A DNA stretch of 64,000 bases. Origin: Flavobacteriales bacterium (GTDB lineage Bacteria > Bacteroidota > Bacteroidia > Flavobacteriales_E > Vicingaceae). Under the pieces are notes generated by a model. It saw only the letters and a list, made by a program, of their open reading frames with translations. It was not told the origin of the DNA and searched no databases. The position numbers and the translations under genes were made by a program. This document shows, one piece after another, positions 1-8,467 of this stretch (the first letter of the stretch is position 1; the number at the start of each line of letters is the position of its first letter). The stretch spans positions 1 through 64,000 of the forward strand of contig JABAZP010000023.1 of assembly GCA_018608405.1 (NCBI GenBank), given 5' to 3'.

Positions 1-729
1 CTTACTTATCGCTATTGGTTTATAACTATGCACTTACTAACCTCTACTAAAAAGAACTTCTCTGCAAAAGAAATACAACGTCAATTAGGTCACAAACGTT
101 ATTCTCCTATTTGGCATATGGTTCATAAACTCCGTAAGATAATGGGAACTAGAGATGAACAATACGTGCTAGCAGGTAGAATCGAATTAGATGAGGGTTA
201 TTTTTCAACAGAAATTCCTGCCGACGAAAAGGATAAGCCTTTAAAAAGAGGAAGAGGAAGTCAGAAGAAGTCTAAAGTGATAGTGATGGCTGAAAGCGAA
301 GTTGTTGAATCTCCCAAACCAGGCAAGAAACCAAGAAGGGTTGGTTATTTAAAAATGAAGGTTATAGATGATTTAACTAGGGAAACCATCAACAAGTGCG
401 TTAAAGAATTGGCAACAGATGCCACTGAGGTAGATACAGATGATTCGACTTCATACACTGAAATCAAAAATTATATTCCTAATCATAATTCACAAGTTAT
501 ACCAAAAGATAAAGTTGGAGAAATATTACCGTGGGTTCATATTGCAATCAGTAATGCCAAAAGACAATTGTTAAATACATATCACGATATAAAGCCGGAA
601 TACTTGCAGAGTTACCTTGATGAATTCTGTTATAAATTTAATCGAAGATATTTTGGTGAATCACTCTTTAACAGATTGTTATTTGCTTCTGTTAGTTATA
701 AAAATGACTTTAGGTATAAGTACGGATAA
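1..729 (+). CDS. IS1595-family (ISXO2-like) transposase, 5' partial
   Basis: The frame is open from the first base of the window, so the N-terminus (normally a zinc ribbon) lies upstream; an ATG at 28 is internal. The visible part starts with the helix-turn-helix linker typical of this family (QRQLGHKRY...MVHKLR), followed by the DDE-type domain: IELDEGYF for the first Asp, a second Asp in the VDTDDS region, and the C-terminal signature YLDEFCYKFNRRY. It would catalyse cut-and-paste transposition of its own element. About 243 codons are visible without a stop, so the remaining part looks intact. The left terminal repeat is outside the window. The 80 bp after the stop should hold the right end, but I could not identify a terminal repeat without its partner. 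Confidence 0.85.
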   Translation, partial: LTYRYWFITMHLLTSTKKNFSAKEIQRQLGHKRYSPIWHMVHKLRKIMGTRDEQYVLAGRIELDEGYFSTEIPADEKDKPLKRGRGSQKKSKVIVMAESEVVESPKPGKKPRRVGYLKMKVIDDLTRETINKCVKELATDATEVDTDDSTSYTEIKNYIPNHNSQVIPKDKVGEILPWVHIAISNAKRQLLNTYHDIKPEYLQSYLDEFCYKFNRRYFGESLFNRLLFASVSYKNDFRYKYG

Positions 730-810
730 TCATTTAAGAAAACATCAACGGCTGTTAAATAGTGTTAAGCGGCATAAACGGGTGATTTTATTGCTTTATT
801 TTAACAAATA

Positions 811-2379
811 ATGGTCAAAAAACGATTGATTATCCTTATCGCTCTTGCCTCAATTAGCATATTAGTGCTCATTGTTTTACAAACGTATTGGGTAAAAAAA
901 AGCACCGAAACGCAAGAAAAGCAATTTGACCAAATGGTGATGGATGTAATGAGCAATGTTGTCCAAAAACTAGACCGAGAGGAAGCTGTAACTAAAATTA
1001 CGAGTTCACTTTTGGAAGGTGAGGAACTTTTTTCTGGGCTGAGTTCAGATACCGTTTTGAATGTTCAACCTAAAAAAAAGGAAAGCGAAAGTAATTCACT
1101 GAGCAATAGCTTAGCAAGAATCCCTTCAGATTATTTACAAATCAACTTTAAACCACCTCCACAAAACGATTCTTCCTACTTCATAATTCGCGAGACAAAA
1201 AAAAGAATTCTAAGTTCTTCGATTCAAGACTCATACAGTAGCGATACCTTGTTAAGAAATCAACTCAAAAAGAAGGCTCTTTTGTTCAATGATATTGTAA
1301 ATGAAATTGCACTTATCACTATCCGAAAAGACAAAAACGAACTCGTTTCTTACGAAAAAATAGACTCTTTGTTTTCAAAAGAATTAATGATTCATGGAAT
1401 AAAGGCTGACTATGTATTCGACATTTTAGATGCACAAACCAATAGACTGACCTTTACCGAAGATGAAAACGGCTCAAGCGAATTACGAGACTCTCCATAT
1501 AAGATTGCGCTCTTTCCAAATGCTTTTCTAATAGAAAGTGATGAACTGTTACTTTACTTCCCGGAGAAAGACTCGCTAATCATTAAAAATAGCTGGAAAG
1601 TACTCCTAATATCCATTTTGCTAATTTTTATACTCATAGGTCTATTTTACAGCTCTATTTCTACCATTTACAAGCAAAAGAAACTATCATTAGTGAAAAA
1701 TGATTTCATAAACAATATGACGCATGAGTTAAAAACTCCAATTTCTACTATTTCTTTAGCTTGTGAAGCCCTTAGTGACAAAACGTTGATGCTAGATACG
1801 GATAGACAAACAAGTTATGTTAGTATGATAAAAGCTGAAAACAAGCGTCTATCTACGCTTGTTGATAATGTATTAAAAAGTGCAGTTTGGGACTCCACTC
1901 ACCTTAAGTTAAACTTTTTAAAAATTAACCTTCACGAAATAATTCAAAAAGTAAGTCAAAACTTTGACATTCAAATTAACAACAGAAATGGCAAACTAAA
2001 CTTAGACCTAGAAGCAAAAGAAGCGTACATATTAGCCGACAAAGTTCACTTCTCGAACGTAATTTACAACCTACTGGACAATGCCAATAAGTATAGTCCT
2101 GAAGTTCCGAAAATTGGTATTTCAACTAGAAATGAAGACGGTTTCGTTATACTATCAATATCTGATAATGGTATAGGAATTAGCAAGGAAAACCAGAAGA
2201 AAATATTTGATAAATTTTTTAGAGTCTCCACAGGCAATATTCACGATGTAAAAGGGTTTGGTTTAGGCTTAAGCTATGTAAAACGGATTGTGGATTTACA
2301 CCACGCAGAAATAAGTATAGAAAGTGCTCGAAATAAAGGAACAACAATAAATATTAAAATTGCAACTCATGGAAAATAA
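811..2379 (+). CDS. Membrane sensor histidine kinase
   Basis: A two-component sensor kinase of 522 aa. A first membrane helix spans about residues 5-26, a periplasmic sensor region of roughly 235 residues follows without a recognisable named fold, and a second helix lies at about 262-283. The HisKA H-box MTHELKTP puts the phosphorylated His at residue 305. The ATPase domain shows the N-box (NLLDNANKY, about 419), G1 (DNGIGIS, about 452) and G2 (GFGLGLSYV, about 484). The gene overlaps the following response regulator, so the pair is translationally coupled and almost certainly cognate. The stimulus cannot be read from the sequence. Confidence 0.93.
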   Translation: MVKKRLIILIALASISILVLIVLQTYWVKKSTETQEKQFDQMVMDVMSNVVQKLDREEAVTKITSSLLEGEELFSGLSSDTVLNVQPKKKESESNSLSNSLARIPSDYLQINFKPPPQNDSSYFIIRETKKRILSSSIQDSYSSDTLLRNQLKKKALLFNDIVNEIALITIRKDKNELVSYEKIDSLFSKELMIHGIKADYVFDILDAQTNRLTFTEDENGSSELRDSPYKIALFPNAFLIESDELLLYFPEKDSLIIKNSWKVLLISILLIFILIGLFYSSISTIYKQKKLSLVKNDFINNMTHELKTPISTISLACEALSDKTLMLDTDRQTSYVSMIKAENKRLSTLVDNVLKSAVWDSTHLKLNFLKINLHEIIQKVSQNFDIQINNRNGKLNLDLEAKEAYILADKVHFSNVIYNLLDNANKYSPEVPKIGISTRNEDGFVILSISDNGIGISKENQKKIFDKFFRVSTGNIHDVKGFGLGLSYVKRIVDLHHAEISIESARNKGTTINIKIATHGK

Positions 2380-3067
2380 AAACACGAAAATTCTTGTCGT
2401 AGAGGACGATGAAAATTTAGGAAAAATACTTTCAGATTACCTAAAAGTAAAAGGATTTGACATTGTATTGAAACGAGACGGAGAAGCGGGCTTGAAGGGC
2501 TTCATAGAAAATGAAATCGACCTTTGCTTGTTGGACGTAATGATGCCTAAAAAAGACGGATTTACTTTGGCAAAAGAAATTAGAGGACTCAAATCTAGTG
2601 TGCCAATTATTTTTCTCAGTGCAAAATCAATGGAGGACGACATGAAAGCAGGTTTTGAGTCGGGAGCGGATGATTATATTACAAAACCATTCAGCATGGA
2701 GGTGCTAATGCTTCGAATTGATGCCATCATGAGAAGAATAAATCAAATTGAAGATAACCTTCTTCATAAAAAAGAGTTTGATATTAATGACTATAAATTT
2801 TACCCGGAAAAGCAACTCATAATCAAAGGCGATTTTGAGAAAAAATTAACTTCGAAAGAGAATGAATTGTTGCGATTATTATGCATGTATATGGGCAATG
2901 TGGTAGATAGAAATGATGCTTTAAATATGGTTTGGGGTGACGACAACTATTTCAACTCCAGAAGCATGGATGTATACATTACCAAGTTGAGAAAAATCTT
3001 TAAGGAAGATGAAAACATTCAGATCATCAATAGTCACGGTAAGGGTTTTAAACTACTAGTTGATTAG
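2369..3067 (+). CDS. OmpR/PhoB-family response regulator
   Basis: A receiver domain (residues about 5-120; acidic pair EDD near the start, phospho-acceptor Asp about 56 in LLDVMMP, conserved Lys in YITKP) is followed by a winged-helix DNA-binding domain ending in the signature RSMDVYITKLRKIF. It is the partner of the preceding kinase. An in-frame ATG at 2360 would add three residues; the ATG at 2369 gives the usual family N-terminus (MENKNTKILVVEDD) and an 11-base overlap with the kinase gene, so I chose it. Target genes are unknown. Confidence 0.93.
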   Translation: MENKNTKILVVEDDENLGKILSDYLKVKGFDIVLKRDGEAGLKGFIENEIDLCLLDVMMPKKDGFTLAKEIRGLKSSVPIIFLSAKSMEDDMKAGFESGADDYITKPFSMEVLMLRIDAIMRRINQIEDNLLHKKEFDINDYKFYPEKQLIIKGDFEKKLTSKENELLRLLCMYMGNVVDRNDALNMVWGDDNYFNSRSMDVYITKLRKIFKEDENIQIINSHGKGFKLLVD

Positions 3068-3089
3068 TGAGTTTTTTACGTTAAATTTG
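3059..3089 (+). promoter_or_regulatory. Candidate Bacteroidota promoter for the universal stress gene
   Basis: GTTG at 3059-3062 and TAAATTTG at 3082-3089 are separated by 19 bp, close to the Bacteroidota consensus TTTG-N19-TAnnTTTG. The -33 element overlaps the stop codon of the response-regulator gene. The start codon of the stress protein follows about 30 bp later. This is a pattern match only. Confidence 0.4.
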
Positions 3090-3118
3090 GTTAGCTACAT
3101 TTTGCAATCCAGTTAACA

Positions 3119-3943
3119 ATGAAACATATTCTATTCCCTACTGATTTTTCAGACAATTCTGACCAAGCGTATCCTTATGCTTTAGATATTGCCTATTTAC
3201 TTGGAGCGGAACTGGTCATTTTTAATTCCTACAAGCTTCCTCATTCAAAGTCAAATGTGATGGTTTCGATTATAGATCGCATGAAAGAGGATTCAATTAA
3301 TTCATTAAAAAAACTAAAGGAAGAAACACTTTTAAAAGAAAAATACAAGAATCTAGACATAAAGACAACGTCTCGCTCAGGTAGTTTTGTTTCATTAATT
3401 CCGAAGGTTGCAAACGAGTTTCACAGTGATTTAATTGTGATGGGAACCAAAGGAGCAAACAGTCTAAAGGAGATGTTCATTGGTACGAATACTCTGGAGG
3501 TTATTCAAACCACGAAGATTCCAATATTAACTGTTCCTGAAAAAGCAAAAAACAATAAAGTAGATAAAATTGCAATGGCAGTTGACCTTCGAAAAATTAA
3601 AAACCCAGAGCAACTTCGTCCGCTTTTACAAATGGCAAAACTGTGTCGTGCATCAATTGAGTTTGTTCACGTTATGCATCCTGATGCCGAAGACAGCACT
3701 CAAGACCGTTTTAATCAGATTATGTTTTTAGAAAAGTTCGCCTCAGAAATTGAATCTAATATAAATATCATCACAGACACTGATATTATTGACGGATTAA
3801 GTAGGTACGTTGAGACTGAAAAGCCTGATATGCTTGCTATGCTCTCGAGGAAACATACGTTATTCGAAAGACTATTTTCAGAATCAATCACCAACAAGTT
3901 AGCTTTTCGTAGCGAAATTCCTTTATTGGTAATGGACGAATAG
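3119..3943 (+). CDS. Universal stress protein, two tandem UspA domains
   Basis: A cytoplasmic protein of 274 aa made of two UspA-like halves (about 1-142 and 148-274). The first half carries a typical opening (KHILFPTDFSDNS) and the nucleotide-binding-type glycine motif MGTKGANSLKEMFIGTNT, so it may bind ATP. The second half is more diverged and lacks a clear G-x2-G-x9-G motif, which is common in tandem Usp proteins of Bacteroidota. It has its own candidate promoter and is probably monocistronic. Confidence 0.88.
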   Translation: MKHILFPTDFSDNSDQAYPYALDIAYLLGAELVIFNSYKLPHSKSNVMVSIIDRMKEDSINSLKKLKEETLLKEKYKNLDIKTTSRSGSFVSLIPKVANEFHSDLIVMGTKGANSLKEMFIGTNTLEVIQTTKIPILTVPEKAKNNKVDKIAMAVDLRKIKNPEQLRPLLQMAKLCRASIEFVHVMHPDAEDSTQDRFNQIMFLEKFASEIESNINIITDTDIIDGLSRYVETEKPDMLAMLSRKHTLFERLFSESITNKLAFRSEIPLLVMDE

Positions 3944-3987
3944 AATACTAGCATTGCTTAATTTTGCGATGAAATCAACGGTAACCT

Positions 3988-4374
3988 TTGAAACTTACAC
4001 ACCTATTCCTTATACTTCTTATTAGCATTTTGTGCTCATGTAGCTCAAGTGGAGGCATGTACAATACAAATAAGTCGGTCCGAAAGGCTGCCCCTTCTGG
4101 AAAATACAGAAACCCAACCATGTTTAGCCGTGTTAATCCCTTTCAAGGCAGAGCGAAAGCTAAACTTCAAAAAACCCAGAAAAGACAACGGAAACTTCTC
4201 CGCAAAAAGCGGGCTAGACAAGGGATGCTTAGGAAAGCCAGAAAACCTGGCAAGACTTTTGGTACTAAGCGAACTTTGTCGAGAAGAAGAATGAAAAGTT
4301 CTGGAAGCCGATCTAAATCCAGCGGAGGGAGAGGTAGAGGGAACAAAAACCTATTCAACACTCGAAAGAAATAA
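3988..4374 (+). CDS. Small, strongly basic predicted lipoprotein
   Basis: I do not recognise a family. The frame must start at TTG 3988, because an in-frame stop lies two codons upstream. The first 18 residues form a hydrophobic signal ending in LCSC, an acceptable lipobox. The mature part (about 110 aa) is extremely rich in Lys, Arg, Gly and Ser, with blocks such as KRQRKLLRKKRARQG. It could bind nucleic acid or acidic polysaccharide at the envelope. It precedes the YfiR-like/TPR/phosphatase genes in the same direction. Confidence 0.6.
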   Translation: MKLTHLFLILLISILCSCSSSGGMYNTNKSVRKAAPSGKYRNPTMFSRVNPFQGRAKAKLQKTQKRQRKLLRKKRARQGMLRKARKPGKTFGTKRTLSRRRMKSSGSRSKSSGGRGRGNKNLFNTRKK

Positions 4375-4456
4375 ATGAAAAGTTAAATGTTACCTTAATC
4401 TTATGCGTTTAATTCCAAAAGTTTATTACTTTTCTATATTAACAAAGGAAAAATTT

Positions 4457-4993
4457 GTGAAAAAGTTTCTAATAGTATTAATCCTTTTATTTATGATTGC
4501 GCTACCCGCCTTTACGCCTGCAGATCAGGGCCCTAAGGTAAATACAAATGCAAAAATAAAAGCGGTTTTTATTTACAATTTCACAAAATATATTGAATGG
4601 CCTGCTGACTACCAAGCAGGAGACTTTACCATTGCTATTCTTGGAGATAATGCATCTTTATACAAGGAATTAAGCAATATGTCCAAGGTAAAAAAAGTCG
4701 CTAATCGACCGTTTACCATCAAACTAATTAATGATGCCTCGCAAATTGGCAAGTCTCATATTGTATACATACCTAGAAACAATAATGCGGTGGTTGGAAA
4801 AGCTTTAGCAACAGTTAAAGGGAAAAGCACCTTAATCGTAACAGAGTCTCCCGGTTACGCCCAAAGAGGAGCAACAATCAACTTCACAATCACTGGAGGG
4901 CAGCAAAAATTTGAATTAAATAAATCTACAGCACAACAACATAACTTGAAGGTATCTTCTACGTTAGAAAATAAGGCTGTTTTAGTAAACTGA
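4457..4993 (+). CDS. YfiR-like periplasmic protein (DUF4154)
   Basis: The domain opens with KAVFIYNFTKYIEWP, the hallmark of the YfiR/DUF4154 family. In Pseudomonas, YfiR is a periplasmic repressor of a membrane diguanylate cyclase. The longest frame begins at ATG 4403, but GTG 4457 has an AAAGGAA ribosome site 6 nt upstream and gives an immediate signal peptide (KKFLIVLILLFMIALPAFT), so I prefer it. The stop is followed one base later by the start of a TPR gene, then a membrane-bound SpoIIE phosphatase, which suggests one signalling unit. Confidence 0.8.
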   Translation: MKKFLIVLILLFMIALPAFTPADQGPKVNTNAKIKAVFIYNFTKYIEWPADYQAGDFTIAILGDNASLYKELSNMSKVKKVANRPFTIKLINDASQIGKSHIVYIPRNNNAVVGKALATVKGKSTLIVTESPGYAQRGATINFTITGGQQKFELNKSTAQQHNLKVSSTLENKAVLVN

Positions 4994-4994
4994 T

Positions 4995-5903
4995 ATGAGA
5001 AAGATATTCTACATAGCTCTTCTCTTGTTTTGCACCAACTCTATTGTTGGACAAAATAAACTGACAAATGCAGTTTATAGTCTAAAAAACAATGAGCTTG
5101 ACAAGGCAAAAGAATTAATAGATGCTGCTGCTGAAGATAGCGCATTCTTAAGTAAGCCCGCTACATGGTATTATAGAGGGTTTATTTACAAAGATCTTTT
5201 TAAGAGAGACGAAGCTTCTGATATTAACTCTGAACTGAGAGAGAAATCAATCGAATACTTTACTAAAGCGTACGAAATGGAGAAGGGCAGCCCATTTTCA
5301 AAAGGATGCGTAAATGCTATTAAATATTTTGCCCAAACTTTTTATAATCAATCTGCTACATCTTTTAACCCCAACGATTACCCTGTTGCGGTAAGCTCTT
5401 TTGAGCGATATAAAGAGTTAACCAAAAGAATTAACCCTGAGGCCGATTTTACAGAGAAAGATATTCAATTTAACTTAGCTATGGGGAGCACGTTCAATAG
5501 AATTGCAACTATTGATAGTAACAATGCCGATGTCAATATGGCGAAGTCAATTGAGTACTACAGAAAAGTGCTTTCTGCTGATTCTAATAATTTTAGCGCT
5601 AATTATAATTTAGGTATTATCTATTATAATAAAGGGGTAGAGATTGTTAAAAAAATGGACTACGGCTTAGATTTAGATGGATTGACGAAAATGCAAGATG
5701 AGCTGTTCGAAATTTTTAGAACCTCACTTCCCTATATGAAAAAAGCCTATGATTTAGACCCAAGAAGAAGAGAAACTTTAATTGGTTTAGAGGGAATTTA
5801 TTTTAGTATGAACGACGTAGAAAAATCTGAGCTCTTTAAGAAAAAAATTGAAGAGCTAGATGGAGGCGGAGAGCCTGGTAGTGGTGACACTCAAAACAAA
5901 TAA
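4995..5903 (+). CDS. Secreted tetratricopeptide-repeat protein
   Basis: A signal peptide (residues 1-19, ending near IVGQ) is followed by TPR-like helical repeats from about residue 20 to 285, for example the repeat around SIEYYRKVLSADSNNFSANYNLGIIYYNKG. The C-terminus is a short Gly-rich tail. It probably scaffolds partners in the periplasm. The spacing to the YfiR-like gene before it is one base and to the phosphatase gene after it 27 bases, so the three are likely co-transcribed. Confidence 0.8.
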   Translation: MRKIFYIALLLFCTNSIVGQNKLTNAVYSLKNNELDKAKELIDAAAEDSAFLSKPATWYYRGFIYKDLFKRDEASDINSELREKSIEYFTKAYEMEKGSPFSKGCVNAIKYFAQTFYNQSATSFNPNDYPVAVSSFERYKELTKRINPEADFTEKDIQFNLAMGSTFNRIATIDSNNADVNMAKSIEYYRKVLSADSNNFSANYNLGIIYYNKGVEIVKKMDYGLDLDGLTKMQDELFEIFRTSLPYMKKAYDLDPRRRETLIGLEGIYFSMNDVEKSELFKKKIEELDGGGEPGSGDTQNK

Positions 5904-5930
5904 TCAAAATTAGTTCAGAAACACTATTCA

Positions 5931-7715
5931 ATGAAGTTTAGGTTTACGATAGGGAAAAAAATTGCATCGGGGTTTGGTATATTAATTATACTTACCCTCA
6001 TTGTGTTTACGACAACCTATATAATCTTAGAACAGTCTAGAACAACAAATAATCGCATTAGCAGCGTTAATACACCTTCTGTAAAAGCACTGCAAGAGTT
6101 AAAGTACGACATGCTGGAGTCTAAGCTATTCTTAGAGTCTTGGATGCGAATTGAAAAAGCCCATGCGGACAAAGACAGACTATTAAAGTTCAGAAACAAG
6201 GAATATCCTAAAATAAAGTCCAAATTAACAGCGCTAAGCTCGTATTGGCCTGAAGACCAGAGAGACTCATTAAGTAAACTATTCGATGAGATTTCGGTCC
6301 TATTCTCGATTCAAGAGAGTGAAATCATTGGCCCCCTCCAAGCATTTTCTGATTATGACGCTACCAACAAGATGATTGCAGAGTTTGCTCTTGAAGAGGG
6401 AGGAGATGTTTACATGCAAACGGAAACTGTTCTTGATAATCTGGAAGTGTTAATAACCAAGCAAAAAGAAGTTTCGAACGAAGCTAATGAAAGCATGTAT
6501 GCCCAATTTGATACGTTAAAAGGATTGGTAATTTGGTTAGGTTTTGCATTGATTGTAATTAGTTTTATTGTAGCGATAATCACCACTAAAAATATCGTTG
6601 ACCCAATATACAGACTAAAAACGGTTTTGGTAAAGCTTGGGAGAGGAGTATTTCCTGATAAACCAACCTCTGCAGGAAATGACGAAATTGGGGAAATGGC
6701 AGTAGCCATGAATAATGTTGTTGACGGTTTGAAAAGAACAAAAGATTTTGCCCAAGAGGTTGGTTCCGGTAATTTCGATACAGAGTATAAGCCACTTTCT
6801 AGCAAAGATAGTTTAGGTAAGGCTCTACTAACCATGCGCGACGACTTAGCGGAAAACGAGCGCTTTTTAGAAGAGAAAGTTCGTCAACGTACTGCAGAAG
6901 TAGTGAAGCAAAAAGAAGAAATTGACCAACAAAAAGAACAATTAGAAGAGTACTTCTTACAAGTAACTGACAGTATTAAATACGCTCAAAAAATTCAAGA
7001 AGCTATTCTCCCACCGGAAAGCTATGTTCGTAAGTTACTACCTGACTCCTTTATTTTTTATCGCCCTAAGGATATTGTGAGCGGGGACTTTTATTGGTTA
7101 GGAGAGGCAGAAGATAGAGTTTATTTTGCCGCAGTTGATTGCACCGGTCATGGAGTGCCGGGGGCATTTATGAGCATTGTGGGATACAACCAGCTAAAAC
7201 AAGCTGTTATTACTACGAATGGAGGCTCTCCTGCAGAAATTCTTGACCACTTAAACATAGGCGTTTCAGAAACATTACATCAAAAAGATGAGAATTCTAC
7301 TTCAAAAGATGGAATGGACGTTGCTATTTGTTCTTTAAACCATAAAACAAAAGAATTGCAATATGCCGGAGCTTTCAATCCTCTCTATTTATTGAGGGAT
7401 GGAAAAATTGTTCAGACCAAAGGAGATAAATTTCCGATTGGATCTTTTCTAGACGGCGCAACTCCAAATTTTACAAACCACAAACTGCAATTATTAGAGG
7501 GTGATATTCTTTACATTTTCTCCGATGGCTACGCCGATCAATTTGGAGGTCCAAGAGGAAAGAAAATGATGTACAAGAAGTTTAGAGACACCTTAATTGC
7601 AAATAGCCAAAAAGACCTGTCAGTGCAAAAAGACTTACTTAGAGATCACCTGTACGATTGGATGGGAGAAGAAGAGCAAGTGGATGACATCTTGGTTATT
7701 GGCGTAAAAGTATAG
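5931..7715 (+). CDS. Membrane SpoIIE/PP2C-type serine phosphatase with HAMP domain
   Basis: A protein of 594 aa: N-terminal membrane helix (about 11-33), four-helix-bundle-like extracytoplasmic region, second helix (about 197-220), HAMP segment, a coiled coil (about 300-345, rich in Glu/Gln/Lys), and a C-terminal SpoIIE phosphatase domain (about 350-594). The phosphatase metal motifs are visible: RPKDIVSGDFYW, DCTGHGVPGAFMS and FSDGYADQFGG. Such proteins dephosphorylate anti-sigma antagonist-type partners; none is encoded nearby. With the YfiR-like and TPR genes just upstream, an envelope-sensing route is plausible but inferred. Confidence 0.88.
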   Translation: MKFRFTIGKKIASGFGILIILTLIVFTTTYIILEQSRTTNNRISSVNTPSVKALQELKYDMLESKLFLESWMRIEKAHADKDRLLKFRNKEYPKIKSKLTALSSYWPEDQRDSLSKLFDEISVLFSIQESEIIGPLQAFSDYDATNKMIAEFALEEGGDVYMQTETVLDNLEVLITKQKEVSNEANESMYAQFDTLKGLVIWLGFALIVISFIVAIITTKNIVDPIYRLKTVLVKLGRGVFPDKPTSAGNDEIGEMAVAMNNVVDGLKRTKDFAQEVGSGNFDTEYKPLSSKDSLGKALLTMRDDLAENERFLEEKVRQRTAEVVKQKEEIDQQKEQLEEYFLQVTDSIKYAQKIQEAILPPESYVRKLLPDSFIFYRPKDIVSGDFYWLGEAEDRVYFAAVDCTGHGVPGAFMSIVGYNQLKQAVITTNGGSPAEILDHLNIGVSETLHQKDENSTSKDGMDVAICSLNHKTKELQYAGAFNPLYLLRDGKIVQTKGDKFPIGSFLDGATPNFTNHKLQLLEGDILYIFSDGYADQFGGPRGKKMMYKKFRDTLIANSQKDLSVQKDLLRDHLYDWMGEEEQVDDILVIGVKV

Positions 7716-7747
7716 GCCAAACTATTATCTTTCCTTATCTTTAACTC

Positions 7748-8467
7748 ATGCTTGACAATCTAAAGCTCGATAAGGTAATATTCATTGATATTGAAACTGT
7801 TTCTCAGGAAAAAGAATTCTCAAAACTGTCAAAGAAATGGAAGTCCTTATGGGGAAAAAAGTGTACTTACTTAATTAGTGAAGAGGAAACCGCTGAAGAC
7901 ATATACAAACGTGCAGGCATATATGCAGAGTTTAGCAAGGTCATTTGTATCTCAGTAGGAATTTATCGCCAATTTAAAGACAACAAGGTTTTTCGTATTA
8001 AGTCATTTTATGGAAAGAACGAAAAGCAAGTATTAAAGCAATTTTGTGATCTTTTTAAAAAAAGTTTTCAATCAAACGACTTTGTGCTGTGCGCCCACAA
8101 CGGAAAAGAGTTTGATTTCCCTTTTTTAGCTCGCAGAATTTTAGTTAATCAATTACCGTTGCCTTATATTTTAGACATAGCAGGTCGAAAGCCTTGGGAA
8201 GTGCAGCACTTAGATACACTGCAACTTTGGAAATTTGGTGATTATAAAAACTATACTTCGCTTGCACTTCTTTGTGAACTGTTCAATATAAAGTCTCCAA
8301 AAAACGACATGAACGGGAGTGATGTTGGACGAGTGTATTGGCAAGAAGACAACTTAGAAAAAATTGTAAAATACTGCCAGAATGATACCCTTGCAGTTGC
8401 TCAACTACTTTTAGCTTATAAAGGGTTAGAGCAAATTAAAGATTCTGAAGTAGAGATTATTAGCTGA
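7748..8467 (+). CDS. Predicted 3'-5' exonuclease, PolB exonuclease-like
   Basis: A DEDD-type RNase H-fold exonuclease of 239 aa without a polymerase domain. Exo I is FIDIETV (Asp/Glu at about residues 14 and 16), Exo II is AHNGKEFDFPFL (about 117-128) and Exo III is YCQNDTLAV (about 213-221, YxxxD type). This matches the stand-alone family related to the exonuclease domain of B-family polymerases, found widely in Bacteroidota. The stop codon overlaps the region of the next start by a base or two, so it is coupled to the ABC ATPase gene. The DNA or RNA substrate is unknown. Confidence 0.82.
   Translation: MLDNLKLDKVIFIDIETVSQEKEFSKLSKKWKSLWGKKCTYLISEEETAEDIYKRAGIYAEFSKVICISVGIYRQFKDNKVFRIKSFYGKNEKQVLKQFCDLFKKSFQSNDFVLCAHNGKEFDFPFLARRILVNQLPLPYILDIAGRKPWEVQHLDTLQLWKFGDYKNYTSLALLCELFNIKSPKNDMNGSDVGRVYWQEDNLEKIVKYCQNDTLAVAQLLLAYKGLEQIKDSEVEIIS

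Noticed and set aside
730-810. Right terminal inverted repeat of the IS1595-type element
   Set aside because: The left end is outside the window, so no pair can be shown.
617-811. 64-codon frame across the end of the transposase gene
   Set aside because: Out of frame with the transposase and without conserved features.
6410-6835. 141-codon minus-strand frame inside the SpoIIE phosphatase gene
   Set aside because: Antisense to the HAMP region; no signal of its own.
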